A DNA stretch of 64,000 nucleotides from Liopterus haemorrhoidalis (GCA_963971575.1 OZ020611.1:4352882-4416881), one strand, 5' to 3'; shown: positions 32,633 to 43,674, counted from the stretch's first letter. Made by a program: numbers and translations. The notes: generated by a model from the letters alone, not told the origin.

Positions 32633-33330
32633 CGGTGTGACCATGAATAAAAATAAAACGAAAGTTATGGTATTAGGAACAGATGAAATCATAAACATAA
32701 AAATAGACGACATTAATATTGAACAGGTTAAGAATTTCAAATACTTAGGAATAGAGGTAAGACAGGATGGAAAACAAGAAATGGAGATAAATACAAGAAT
32801 AGAGAAGACAACAAAACTTTACTTTGACATAAAGAATACACTCATCAATAGGAAAGAAATAACAAAAACCACAAAAATAAACGTATTCAAAGCTATATAC
32901 AGACCGGTACTGACTTTTGGCTGTGAGACCTCGACGCTTTCAAGAAGAGAAACGAGTCAAATACAAATTTTGGAGATGAAGTATTTAAGAAGAGTAAAGG
33001 GTGTGACTAAGATGGATAAAATCAGAACTACAGATATATGAAAAGAACTTAATATAGAACCGATAGAACAATTTATAGAAAACAGACAACTGGCCTGGTG
33101 GGGACACATGCAAAGACTGCAAGACACAAGACAAGTGAAGCAGATCTGGGAGACCAGAACGTACAGAAAGCAAAGAATAGGAATACCAAGAAATACATGG
33201 GACAGAACAGTAAAAGGGACACTAGAGAAAAGAGGAAAAACGATTATAGAAGCTAAAAAATGACAAGAAACAAAAAAGAATGGGCAAAATTCGTACATGA
33301 ACCCGTACTGCCATAATATAGAAGAGAATG
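32633..33330 (+). pseudogene. RTE-like LINE reverse transcriptase, part 2
   Basis: It resumes with GVTMNKNKTKVMVLGTDE, then NFKYLGIEVRQDGKQEMEIN, VFKAIYRPVLTFGCET and MKYLRRVKGVTK. It then has a stop and the C-terminal basic region RQLAWWGHMQRLQDTRQVKQ and IPRNTWDRTVKG, ending near 33330. Several stops are present. The protein end is like that of the fragments at 49990-50310 and 53140-53334. Confidence 0.8.
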
Positions 33331-33387
33331 AGAAAAGAAAGAAATACAGTCTACGCCATACTATGCCCCATACATTTCAAAAACATT

Positions 33388-33545
33388 GCATGAAAAATAT
33401 AAACAAATACATATTTATTTAATGAAAAAGAAATCTTTATAAATTTTGTGTGGCGTATTAAATGCAAGTCTTTTTATGAATGGATTAACGAGCAAAATTT
33501 TATTAAAGTTTTCTTAAATTAATTTTATTAATCAAAATTTTATTG
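33388..33545 (+). mobile_element. Helentron-like internal fragment
   Basis: AAATATAAACAAATA, then GTGTGGCGTATTAAATG, then GGATTAACGAGCAAAATTTT are the diverged internal core shared by the Helentron copies. No ends remain. Confidence 0.5.
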
Positions 33546-33806
33546 GTGTTTTAAGGGCCGAGGACCGCAAAGCTAAAGAAAGAACGATGGATACGAACCT
33601 AAAAAATCTAAGATATTTACAAAAGATGTAAATTTATTTGAAACTAGGGATGATATCAAAAAAAATGTAAATTAATTCAAAAGAAAATAATCAGAATAGA
33701 AGTGACGTAGTTCGAATGTTTACATCAACAACTTGTTCTCCGCGAATAGAACATATGTATTAAAGTTGAGGATCCCTGATTACAAGAACAAAAAGATCAA
33801 CTTATA

Positions 33807-34371
33807 ATGGGTGTTTTTTTTTTAGAGGTATAGAACTTTAAATTGCAATAAAACAACGATGGATTATTCGATTGACATGAATTTTTTTTTATTCGAAAGA
33901 TAATCTTGTGGCATTACATTTTAAATATGATTTCTGGCATATGACTGTACGGCTGGCTCGGATGTAGTCCAATCTGGACGTCCAATTTTCGATGACTTTT
34001 TCCAACATTTGTGGCCGTATATCGGCAATAACACGGCGAATGTTGTCTTCCAAATGGTCAAGCGTTTGTGGCTTATCCGCATAGACCAATGACTTTACAT
34101 AGCCCCACAGAAAGTAGTCCAGCGGTGTTAAATCACAAGATCTTGGAGGCCAATTCACAGGTCCAAAACGTGAAATTAGGCGGTCACCAAACGTGTCTTT
34201 CAATAAATCGATTGTGGCACGAGCTGTGTGACATGTTGCGCCGTCTTGTTGGTATGATTTAATGTAATGCCACAAGATTATCTATCGAATAAAAAAAATT
34301 CATGTCAATCGAATAATCCATCGTTGTTTTATTGCAATTTAAAGTTCTATACCTCTAAAAAAAACACCCGT
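33807..34371 (-). mobile_element. Foldback DD41D derivative with two 3' ends
   Basis: Both ends are the same sequence in inverted orientation for about 115 bp: RGGGTGTTTTTTTTAGAGG, then TATAGAACTTTAAATTGC, then CAACGATGGATTATTCG and on into the transposase 3' end. TA lies on each side. The related element at 40086-40993 has this sequence only at its right end, so here the original 5' end has been replaced by a second 3' end. Confidence 0.85.
33889..34255 (-). pseudogene. DD41D transposase C-terminal remnant
   Basis: The frame covers QQDGATCHTARATIDLLKD with the second catalytic Asp, then NWPPRSCDLTPLDYFLWGY with the third, through VIENWTSRLDYIRASR to the natural C-terminus. DD spacing is 41. 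The N-terminal two thirds, including the DNA-binding domain and first Asp, are absent. Confidence 0.85.
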
Positions 34372-34373
34372 TA

Positions 34374-34843
34374 CTAAAAATGAATGTTAAATCTTGTCTG
34401 GTTTTATTGGTTGGTAAAGTGATTCATATTCATTGTTCAATAACATAATGTTCGTGCCGTCGAATCTAATCAGTATTTCGATCTGAGAATCTGCGCTGCA
34501 TCTATGTGCTTCCTGGAGTGTGTTCATGTCTCCGACTTTAATATTTGTTGGTTTCTCCTGTCGTAAACACAGCATCTCTACTAAATGGCTTAGCTGCTGA
34601 TATTACTACAGACATAAATTAGAGACTACATATTCCGCTGCAATGCCATTTATGGACTGTTTGTTTCTTTCAGTTTAAAAATATTATATTTATGTGAAAA
34701 TACTATTTGTTCATCCAAAGCAATTGTAATATGTTTCTTTAAATGGAAAACTTTTCACTTTTTTGAAAGGTGTGAAGATATTCCTTTCTTGATGAGTTAT
34801 AATTAATAGTGTAAAACACTTGTGTTTGGTAAAAATTGACACT
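34374..34843. other. No recognised feature
   Basis: A 62-codon minus-strand frame (34387-34575) was not recognised. AT-rich otherwise. Confidence 0.2.
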
Positions 34844-34958
34844 TATATTAAAAACATGTAGAAAGTAATTTAACGTCCAAATTTTGAATATAGGTAGAAG
34901 TATGAAATAATTTCACTCAGCTTTTTGGACAAGAAGCGTTTATTTTAACAAAACACAA

Positions 34959-34990
34959 CGTTTCGCCAACAACATTGTTGGCTTCTTCAG
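34959..34990 (-). other. Hammerhead-like motif, left arm
   Basis: This is the mirror copy of the motif at 36086-36117. CTGAAGA, one extra A, a perfect GCCAAC/GTTGGC stem, then GAAACG. Confidence 0.4.
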
Positions 34991-36085
34991 GTGCTATAAC
35001 AATAACATCATGATAGAAAACAATATTGTACAATCAATTACAAAATTTACCTATGTTAGTTAAACGTAGTCATAACAGACTGTACATCAATCATGTCCAA
35101 GGATGGTGAATTGCAGAATTCATAGACATTAATGTGTACTTGAAGAAAAACAGACCATAGGAAAAACAGGAGTAAATTTCAATTAAATATTGAGATATAA
35201 TGATCAAAAATTAGAAACTATTGTTTAAATTTTACAATGCAAAATGAGACAAAATAAACTATATAACTGTCCAATATTAACTTATTCATAAATGCAATGA
35301 TATCAAGTTTTATCGATGCATCAATATGACAGGCTGCGACACTATCCCCCCTAACTACCTGGTACGCACAAATCGACAGAGTTGACAGTGTCCCACCCTG
35401 TACAACATAACGCAAACGATAACTCCCGAAATCATGAAATTTTCACCACTACCAACTCAGTGGAAAGAACCTTAAGGGTTTTTGAGATTTGGACTTGATA
35501 TACCGTTTGAGGTACCCTTCTCTCATTACTTTGTACGTACCATTGTTTTGAGGGATTGGTACGTTGAATTGTATGATTGCTCCGAAACTCAATTAATTCA
35601 TTTTGGTTCTTTCCACTGAGTTGGTAGTGGTAAAAATTTCATGATTTCGGGAGTTATCGTTTGCGTTATGTTGTACAGGGTGGGACACTGTCAACTCTGT
35701 CGATTTGTGCGTACCAGGTAGTTAGGGGGGATAGTGTCGCAGCCTGTCATATTGATGCATCGATAAAACTTGATATCATTGTATTTATGAATAAGTTAAT
35801 ATTGGACAGTTATATAGTTTATTTTGTCTTATTTTGCATTGTAAAATTTAAACAATAGTTTCTAATTTTTGATCATTATATCTCAATATTTAATTGAAAT
35901 TTACTCCTGTCTTTCCTATGGTCTGTTTTTCTTCAAGTACACATTAATGTCTATGAATTCTGCAATTCACCATCCTTGGAGATGATTGATGTACAGTCTG
36001 TTATGACTACGTTTAACTAACATAGGTAAATTTTGTAATTGATTGTACAATATTGTTTTCTATCATGATGTTATTGTTATAGCAC

Positions 36086-36117
36086 CTGAAGAAGCCAACA
36101 ATGTTGTTGGCGAAACG
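36086..36117 (+). other. Hammerhead-like motif, right arm
   Basis: CTGAAGA (36086-36092) fits CUGANGA. The helix GCCAAC (36094-36099) pairs with GTTGGC (36106-36111) and is followed directly by GAAAC. One unpaired A (36093) sits between core and helix II, which the hammerhead consensus does not have. Helices I and III are not evident. It is either a decayed ribozyme or a look-alike. Confidence 0.4.
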
Positions 36118-36204
36118 TTGTGTTTTGTTAAAATAAACGCTTCTTGTCCAAAAAGCTGAGTGAAATTATTTCATACTTCTACCTATATTAAAAACATGAC
36201 AAAA

Positions 36205-36300
36205 TATTTTTTGTAAATTTGTGAAGTATGAATTTGTCCACATTTCAGGATTTTATAGATATTTTATAAGTGTAAGAAGTCAACACAATACTGAAAATCT
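36205..36300 (-). mobile_element. Helentron-like terminus fragment
   Basis: TTGTGAAGTATGAATTTGTC followed by ttcaggattttatagatattttataagtg is a diverged palindrome end of the family. Confidence 0.45.
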
Positions 36301-36479
36301 AGAAATATTTGTTTAATCAACAAATATATCGAATTGACGACAGCGCTACTAAAAGACAAATATTTCACAAATTTTGACAACAGTGGGCTCGTTCATGACT
36401 GAAGAGGCCAATTCTCTATACCAGGAGTTCTTAAACTTATGTAGTCCTTGAACAACATTTTTTTTGCGGACCCCATCCC

Positions 36480-37025
36480 TACCTTAGGCATTTTGAGGTA
36501 CGAAATTTTTTTAAGATACGAAATTTTTGAAACTTCAAAACAAAATCAAAATTTTCCCTAATATTATAGGTCATTACGAACTAAAAATGATTTTTTTATA
36601 GACAAAATCAGGTAGGAGAATTCTAAAAATTGAAATCCCAAGTCTATTTCTTACCTTGAAGCTGTATTTCTTAACTTTTTAAGGAAATTAATTTTTTAAA
36701 ACTACAAAAACATTCAAAAATATCCCTAATTGTCATTACAGACCAAAAATAAATATTTTCTAGACAAAAGAAGGTGTGTAAAATTTAAAAATTCATATCT
36801 CAAGTCTCTATTTTGTACCATTTTTGACATAAGAATTTTATTAAATTCAAAAAAATTTCAAAATTCACCCAATTAGTTTTAGGTCATTACGGACCAAACA
36901 TTAAAACCACAATATTCTTATACACTAAATAAGGTGTGAGGATTCCAAAAATTCAAACCGCAGGTATCTATCTTTTACCGTTTAGAAGATACAATTTTTT
37001 TTAAATTAGACATCATTTCAAAAAT
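36480..37025 (+). repeat. Degenerate tandem repeat, about 180-bp unit
   Basis: Three imperfect units share GGTCATTACGRACYAAA, AAGGTGTG.R.AATTC.AAAA, and AGTCTMTATTTTACC blocks (starts near 36568, 36735 and 36892). A possible hAT-type end (AGGAGTTCTTAAACTTATG, near 36422) precedes the array. Confidence 0.6.
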
Positions 37026-37361
37026 GTTTATATTTATGAATTTTTAAAATTAATCAGTGTTCTCACCTGTTAATGTTGGGAGTATTTTTCATTTAAACAC
37101 CGAATATAACCACAAAACACTGCAATATACCCAACTGCACAATTTGTAAACACGCATTACTGTAATTTTGAAAAACTTAGGGCACAACGAACAAAATTTG
37201 ATTTTTGTCATGAACACAAAGACGCATATTTATTTCATAAGGTTATTCAACAACAAAAATTTGTATCCAATTAAGAAAGTCATTAGTAGGATTAAGATAG
37301 GACATTAAATCTCTTTATATAACGACCAAATCTCATTAATATTTGTTGCGTATTTTTGTTA

Positions 37362-37432
37362 AGCCGACCGGTGTAATCTGGACAATGCCGTTGAAGGTCC
37401 TGGGTTCGAATCCCATCATGGATACAATTTGC
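37362..37432 (+). repeat. tRNA-derived sequence
   Basis: GGTGTAATCTGG (A-box-like) and GGGTTCGAATCCC (B box with full T-arm stem) are about 40 bases apart. The acceptor and anticodon stems do not pair cleanly. It looks like a tRNA pseudogene or SINE head. Confidence 0.45.
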
Positions 37433-37642
37433 GAATTTCAATTATGTCTTTAAATGCTATGCTAGGATTGAACAGCATCTATTACATGAGCTCGTATGGT
37501 TTTACGGCTCATTTCTGGCTCATTAATCTCATAGGCACTACATTATCATAAATATTGATAAAAATGTATCGCTGGTTATTTTAATAAATAGTCTTGAGCA
37601 TTTATAGACATGAACATTTTTATTTGCATAACAAAAAACATA

Positions 37643-38387
37643 CGAGGGATGTTTCCAAAGTTCTGGGAATTTAGCTATAATTTTTATTATTTTGTTAATT
37701 TTCGTCAATATTACAATGTAGTTTTTCAACATAATCTCCATTTAACTGAATACATTTATCCCAACGATAAACTAATTTTTTTAGCCGTCCTCAAGTATCA
37801 GACCTATTGAGTTTCTGTTCTGGTCCCAACAGTCTTGGCACCCAGCGCGGCGAAACCTTGCTAACGCCCAAACAATCATGCAAGATGTCATGAACTTGTC
37901 GTGTACCTATCCCTAGGCGCACACTAATTTGACGAATAGTCATTCGCCTGTCTTCTTTCAGTAGGTCTTCGACGGCAGTAATGTTTCTTTCATTTACCGA
38001 CGTGCTTGGGCGCCCACTGCGTGGATCGTCTTCTAGTGATGTTCAACTGGTTTTAAAACGATCGATCCACCGATAAACAGTACTTTTGGATTCTGCAGAC
38101 TCATCAAATACTCCTTGCAGACGCTGAATAATTTCTGATGTTTTCACACCTTCTTTCCACAAAAAGAAAATTATTGCTCTTTGAGATTTTGCTGTGTCTT
38201 CCATGGTTACAAAAACAGTTCTATGAAAACGGGTCTATATCAGTCGAACACCTAAATCAGACTGAACAATATTGCACTAGATAGTTGCATAAACATGTCA
38301 AGACTTGTCTGGCACCAATAACATTGCCTATAAGTTCTGCGTAATTTAATTATAGCACAATTCCCAGAACTTAGGAAACACCCCTCG
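37643..38387 (-). mobile_element. Internally deleted mariner, 745 bp
   Basis: The inverted ends CGAGGGRTGTTTCCWAAGTT, continuing CTGGGAATT (37643-37671 and the complement of 38359-38387), are flanked by TA. Inside is the start of a minus-strand transposase joined to its last 25 residues; the catalytic centre is deleted. Confidence 0.85.
37700..38204 (-). pseudogene. Mariner transposase, internal deletion
   Basis: The start MEDTAKSQRAIIFFLWKEGV at 38204 leads through STVYRWIDRFKTS, an in-frame TGA, then DDPRSGRPSTSVNE and REDRRMTIRQISVR-like helix-turn-helix sequence to RWVPRLLGPEQKL. After another stop the frame jumps to the extreme C-terminus, LKKLVYRWDKCIQLNGDYVE. About two thirds of the catalytic domain is missing. 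Confidence 0.8.
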
Positions 38388-38389
38388 TA

Positions 38390-39118
38390 GATATAAGGTA
38401 TTCTATTCTTATTAGATTTTGTATAAGCTGATCTCTCTTCATATTTTGCGAGGTTTTGCACCGCAAAATGTTTAATTTTCATTGTCAGATCCTTGTTCTC
38501 ATTACCTGTCGCTCAAATAGGCATCGTTACTGTGCCCCAAAAATTTTATCTAACTAACTATCCTCATTAGAAGTCCTATCTAAATTTTCTGAACGCTGGA
38601 AGCCATCACATAAATATGAAACAAGAACATATTTAATAATTTTGAGATAAGTCATCGTTAATATGTTAACTATCAGTTATTATGGGTAATAACGCGAGAA
38701 CGAGTATAAACAGTTGTGTTTTAAATCATAGCAGGGAAGTTTGTGTGAACTGCAGGGAGACATGCGATTGCAAGCCAACTACGACCACTTCCATTGCATG
38801 GAGACTCGAGAGTTTCTAAGTGGTATTTGCACTTTGTTAAAATACCAATAAACGGAAATGCCATCAGTAAATTTACTTAGAAACTGCTAGTTAGAAATTT
38901 ATTGATTTTAAACCATTTTTAACATTAGTTTATTAAGGTAAATATTTTACATGAGACAATAATTGTATAGTAAGGACAATGGTGTGAAAAAATATTGATG
39001 TAAAATTATAATATTCACACATTCAAAGTTTTGAATGTAAGAAATTTAATTTAATTTATAAAAATAAGCCCTCTGCGCAATACTAACAGCTAGTTTTACA
39101 ATCGGCAGTTAAGACAAA
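38390..39118. other. Unassigned interval
   Basis: It ends with a diverged Helentron terminus (about 38995-39055, TTCACACATTCAAAGTTTTG). No coding sequence was recognised; 38690-38830 is less AT-rich. Confidence 0.25.
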
Positions 39119-39137
39119 AAAAAATCTAGACAAAATA

Positions 39138-39773
39138 GTGTTGCATGAGTGTGATGAGAATTCCGCAAACTGTATTTGCGCTACTACCCTGGTAAGGAAA
39201 AATAAAATAAAATATCTTGGAGTGATAATAGATCAGCACTTACGATGGAACTACCATATTGATCATGTGGCTGGCAACCTCCGTAAAACTATGTTTATTA
39301 TAAAAAAATTAAGTCATATTTTTAGCTCAAATAAGTTACGAACCTTTTATTTTGGTCTAACACAATCTTTTCTCCAGTATGCAGTACTGAGTTGGGGAGG
39401 GGCACTTAATGCATACAAATCGAAGCTCTTTGTACTACAAAGAACTATTTTAAAAATTATGTACCGCAAACCACGACTGTATCCCTCCAACCTCATTTTC
39501 AATGAAACTCATATTAACGACCTAAATAAAATATACATTTCTGCAATCGCCAGTCACGTTATCAAAAAACCGTCCCTATTGTCATTCTTATCACACTCAT
39601 ACAGCACTAGGCTGATGACAGCAAATCAGGCAGTGCAGAAAAAATTTTATAAATACAAAATGAAAAACTATTATTATTTCTATATGCATAATGTCTATAA
39701 TCTCTTCAATAACTTTCTGGAATTATTTGATAAAGAAACTAATGTTTACAATAATACACAAAAAATTAAATAA
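39138..39773 (+). pseudogene. LINE reverse transcriptase thumb and C-terminus
   Basis: An open 211-codon frame begins just before KIKYLGVIIDQHLRWNYHID. It passes FLQYAVLSWGGALNAYKSKL and IMYRKPRLYPSNLIFNETHI, and ends naturally. The catalytic FADD box is lost by truncation. Same family as 24091-24594. Confidence 0.85.
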
Positions 39774-40085
39774 TGGCTAAATTCTCTAAATGTGACAGAT
39801 GTAAATAACATTCTTGATATGTAATCATGTATACTGTAATTCTATAATCTAAGAACATATTACTTTTTTATATATTTCATTACCTACTTACATACTTTTT
39901 TTTTTTAATTTTTATTTATTTTTATTAATATGTTAATTCTTTACTTTTTTTCTTGTACTTTTTTTTTACTTTTGTAATTTTTTGTACTACGTAACCTTAT
40001 CAGATTAAATACCTAACACTGATAAGCCACGTACTGAACACTGTTCATTGTGGTGTTACTTCTTTCGAAGTCAATTTGTTTTATA

Positions 40086-40993
40086 ACGGGTGTTTTTTTT
40101 AGAGGTATAGAACTTTAAGTTGGCATTACTGTTCAAGATGGCGACCGATTTAACAGCTGTCAAGTGATTTATTCTCAGTTTGGTTTGGCAATTCATCATG
40201 AATAGTCTATTCACGCCTGAACAACGCTTGCAAATAGTGCAATTTTATTTCGAAAATAATGGTTCTGTGCGGAATACGTATCGCGCACTACGTCCATTTT
40301 ATCGTCGACAAAATCGTCCATCAGAGCAGTTAATTCGATTAACCATGGAACGTTTTCGCACCAGGTTTATTCTTATTGATAACTCGCATCCCCAGAGACG
40401 CCGTACGGTGCGTACAGAAGAAGCTACCGTACTTCTTCAAAAACGATGATGGCCAGAACGTTACAGTCAATGGTGATCGGTATAGAGCCATGATTACTAA
40501 CTTTTTCATTCCTGAATTGAACAGCCATGATGTCCAGGAGCTGTGGTTCCAACAAGACGGCGCAACATGTCACACAGCTCGTGCCACAATCGATTTATTG
40601 AAAGACACGTTTGGTGACCGCCTAATTTCACGTTTTGGACCTGTGAATTGGCCTCCAAAATCTTGTGATTTAACACCGCTGGACTACTTTCTGTGGGGCT
40701 ATGTAAAGTCATTGGTCTATGCGGATAAGCCACAAACGCTTGACCATTTGGAAGACAACATTCGCCGTGTTATTGCCGATATACGGCCACAAATGTTGGA
40801 AAAAGTCATCGAAAATTGGACGTCCAGATTGGACTACATCCGAGCCAGCCGTGGCGGTCATATGCCCGAAATCATATTTAAAATGTAATGCCACAAGATT
40901 ATCTTTCGAATAAAAGAAAATTCAGGTCAATCGAATAATCCATCGTTGTTTTATTGCAATTTAAAGTTCTATACCTCTAAAAAAAACACCCAT
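40086..40993 (+). mobile_element. DD41D mariner-like derivative, 908 bp
   Basis: The ends AYGGGTGTTTTTTTTAGAGG, continuing TATAGAACTTTAA, are inverted repeats of about 33 bp with TA on each side (40084-40085, 40994-40995). The element holds the first and last parts of one transposase, with the centre deleted near 40427. Confidence 0.9.
40198..40888 (+). pseudogene. DD41D transposase, internal deletion
   Basis: The N-terminus MNSLFTPEQRLQIVQFYFEN, a helix-turn-helix region (RRQNRPSEQLIRLTMERFRT) and RRRTVRTEEA precede the break. After it the frame at 40425-40888 reads PYFFKNDDGQNVTVNGDRYR, then WFQQDGATCHTARATIDLL with the second Asp, then CDLTPLDYFLWGYV with the third, through to MPEIIFKM. 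The first catalytic Asp and roughly 100-150 residues are missing, and the two parts are out of frame. Confidence 0.9.
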
Positions 40994-41316
40994 TATTTCT
41001 CTATGTATCTGATGTAACTGATAAAACTGTGTATAATGTATAGAAAAATATTAAATAAATTATTTTATTATATTTTATTATTATTAAGTCTTTGGCTAGT
41101 GGTTACCGTGGAAACTTATGGTAATTATTATATTGCAAATATGTCGTTCGCCATTGATTTGAGCTAACCAACCGGCAACCATGAATTGTAAAACCGGCAC
41201 CTAGTAAATGAAAAGAGGGAATAGCGACTTTATATGATGCAACTATCACTTAAGCTATGATTTATTGCTATTGACTTTGTTTCGATAGGTTATTACGTTT
41301 TTTTACGTTATTACGC

Positions 41317-43036
41317 GGTTTTTAGGGTTTTCTAGGTATGACCACAAAAAAAAAACATTATAACGGAACTCATGTGTCTATTTGTCTGTCTGTGCGGTTA
41401 AAATTGTAGCCAAACGGCTTAATATAGAAAGTTGAAATTTGGCGTGCTTATATAATTCTTTGACCCACATATAGGAAAAATACTGAAAGTTCAAAAAAAC
41501 ATATCCCGAGAAAAAAATTGTATTTATTAAAAAAATATATTTATATATTTTTGAATAATATAAGAATAAGAATAATTGCAAGGTTTAGATGTGGGAATGA
41601 AGAAAAGGCGAGCAAATTTTGGTTAAAAGAGGTGGATAAACGATGTAGAATGTGCAGAGAAGAAAGGGAGACGGTTGAACATATGCTGGAAGGATGTGAA
41701 GAAATGAGAAGCAAAGGAGGAACAAGAGAAGATATTTTGAACGGAAATGGTTGCGGATACACATGGATGAAAGAGGTAATGGAGAGGAGAAAAGAAATCA
41801 AAGAAAAATAAAATATTAGGAAATAAAGCAAAATAGATTTCAAGCCAATAGGTAGAAATTAAATTTATATTTTAGTTAAGAATTATAATGTAAGGAATAA
41901 AAAGATATAGAATAAAATGTAATAGATAAATTAAATGTAATAGTTATTAATTAAAATAAATTAAAATTAAAATTGAAATTAAATATATATTTTTTTAAAT
42001 TTCGAGTGGCGTACCAAATGAAATCTCTTAATGCATAAATTAACAAATAAATTTTTATTTTTGAATAATCATTTTTTTATGGCTATCTTGCCAAAAATTT
42101 GTCAAAAAACTTTTGTTTAAATCTCTCAGAGGAGTTGAACTAAAAATCTGAAAAAATCTCCATAATGAATATTGATGGAAACCGAAATAGTAGATGGAAA
42201 ATTTTTGATCAGATTAATTTTTCGAAAAATGTGGATTTTTTGTGGCATTGATAGAAAAAAAATTGTTTTTTTTAAATTCTTTTGTGTGGTATCGAAAAAA
42301 GCTCTTAGAAGGTAGATTAAGTAACGAAAAGTAGTTTTTCTAAATTAGTTTTTTTTTTTTTACACTGTAGCCAAAAATTTGCTAAAACGGTTCTTGTCCC
42401 ACCCCCTTTTAACTAAAGGGGTTAAACTAAAAATCTAAAAAAAGTTATATATAATGCACATTGATTTGAGCTGGAAACATACGAGAGGAATTTTTGATCC
42501 GATTGCGTTTTTGAGAAATATATCTACACTGTAAAGTGTAGTGTGTAGTGTTCAGTTATTTTATTATACTATTATACGTTCTGATTTAACCTTTTGTTTT
42601 TAAAATATCAAAGAGAAATAAATCATTTATAGTAATGAAATACTTATCAAGTATTAAACAAGTAAGAAACACATTGTTAATATTGAGAAATACGTTTCTG
42701 AAATTGGTAAAAATTAATTAATTTATATATGTATTTCTTATTAATCTAATGAAGACTTGAATACGAATCAAATGCATAAAAAAACGCTGAGATTTTTGGC
42801 AAATTATTTAAATATTGTTAAAAAATTAAAGGATGCTCTTAGTACACAATTAACGAATAAAAATGATTATCAAAAATTATTATTTAATCAAATTAAATGA
42901 TTTTGTAGTGATTATATAACAAATATTCCTAGACATTCAGTATTATGTTGTCTTCTTACACTTACAAATACGCTTACTTATTAAATACCTAGAAAACCCT
43001 GAAATGTGTGAAAATTCACACTTCACATCATTTTAT
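41317..43036 (+). mobile_element. Helentron-like element, long variant, copy L2
   Basis: The start agggttttctaggtatgacc and the end palindrome GTGTGAAAATTCACAC (near 43008-43023) bound it. It is colinear with the copy at 16531-18328. A LINE fragment is inserted at about 41555-41985, and it lacks the Tigger-like MITE present in the other copy. The GTCT run is nearly lost. Confidence 0.65.
41555..41985 (+). mobile_element. LINE 3' fragment inserted in Helentron L2
   Basis: The plus-strand frame (to 41811) reads IARFRCGNEEKASKFWLKEV then CRMCREERETVEHMLEGCEE, a C-x2-C...H...C knuckle typical of the C-terminus of several LINE polymerases. An AT-rich tail follows. Flanking Helentron sequence continues on both sides. 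Confidence 0.75.
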
Positions 43037-43672
43037 TTTATTTTTTGTTTTGTATTAATTAAATTAAATCTCCAGTAGTTGTACAATCGCTATTAATTAT
43101 AACACCACTTGTTTGGGAAGCATAAATAATTTTATAAATGTTTATCGATAAACACATCGATTTTTTCAAATACTCTTCTGTCGGTAAAAATAGCATTTTT
43201 GGTTTACTCTACTGCATTAATTAATCTAAATGAAATATACATGTTAAATATGCCAATATTTTATAACAAAATTATGTTTTTTTTTTGTATAAAAGTTATT
43301 TTTGTTATAAAAACGAACTTTTCTTTAAGGAGACATTAAACTAATAGACATTCGAAAAACTGTTTCTACTGCCTACTAGCCACTCGATGTAGATACGTAT
43401 GAAAATGCGTGCCCGCTCATTCGAGACTACCGATAGGGAACTGCCTACGAAACACACGAGAGTTGCGTACACTAATAAGTTCAATAATTCGATCCCAGAG
43501 GTGTATTTAATAAGAAATACGTTTAAAAAATTAACACTTACTTCAAAAAAAAAAAAAAAAATGAAACTACGTAATCTGGAACAAGCAAGAGACAAATTCA
43601 TTAAATATTACCTATAATTAATAATAAATAAAACAAATATTAAAACGTCAATTCTCTTTTAGATCATATATA
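43037..43672. other. Unassigned interval
   Basis: A 72-codon frame (43399-43617) with NKFNNSIPEVYLIRNTFKKL could be the last residues of a LINE protein, but the match is weak. AT-rich elsewhere. Confidence 0.25.
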
Positions 43673-43674
43673 TA

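Larger units (their letters stand above)
34859..36183. mobile_element. Palindromic insertion, 585-bp arms, 15-bp target duplication
   Basis: The arms 34887-35471 and 35605-36189 are inverted copies with no net length difference and only a few mismatches seen, around a 133-bp spacer. The same 15 bases (tatattaaaaacatg) occur at 34844-34858 and 36184-36198, as a target duplication would. Each arm carries a CTGAAGA-hairpin-GAAACG motif near its outer end and a 65-codon mirrored frame (35218-35415 minus, 35661-35858 plus). No known transposase was recognised. A retroelement-like inverted dimer (for example Penelope-like) is one possibility. Confidence 0.75.
39120..41085 (+). mobile_element. 5'-truncated LINE interrupted by a mariner
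   Basis: It has an RT C-terminal frame (39138-39773), then a T-rich 3' untranslated region that is cut at 40085 by a mariner derivative and resumes at 40996, ending near 41085 with an (ATT)n-like tail. Confidence 0.75.

Noticed and set aside
32465..33298. Minus-strand frames of 62-113 codons over the RTE-like LINE
   Set aside because: Antisense to recognisable reverse transcriptase coding sequence.
35218..35858. 65-codon mirrored frames as genes
   Set aside because: They are symmetric copies within palindrome arms, with no known family. Most likely chance frames, described with the palindrome.
36086..36117. Bona fide hammerhead ribozyme
   Set aside because: There is an extra A between the core and helix II, and helices I/III and the cleavage triplet were not identified. 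Reported only as hammerhead-like.
37362..37432. Functional tRNA gene
   Set aside because: The T arm is good, but the acceptor and anticodon stems do not pair convincingly and no terminator-like T run follows. Kept as tRNA-derived.
40506..40894. Antisense frames in the DD41D element (also at 34068-34262)
   Set aside because: They are shadows of the real transposase frame, whose catalytic motifs read on the other strand.
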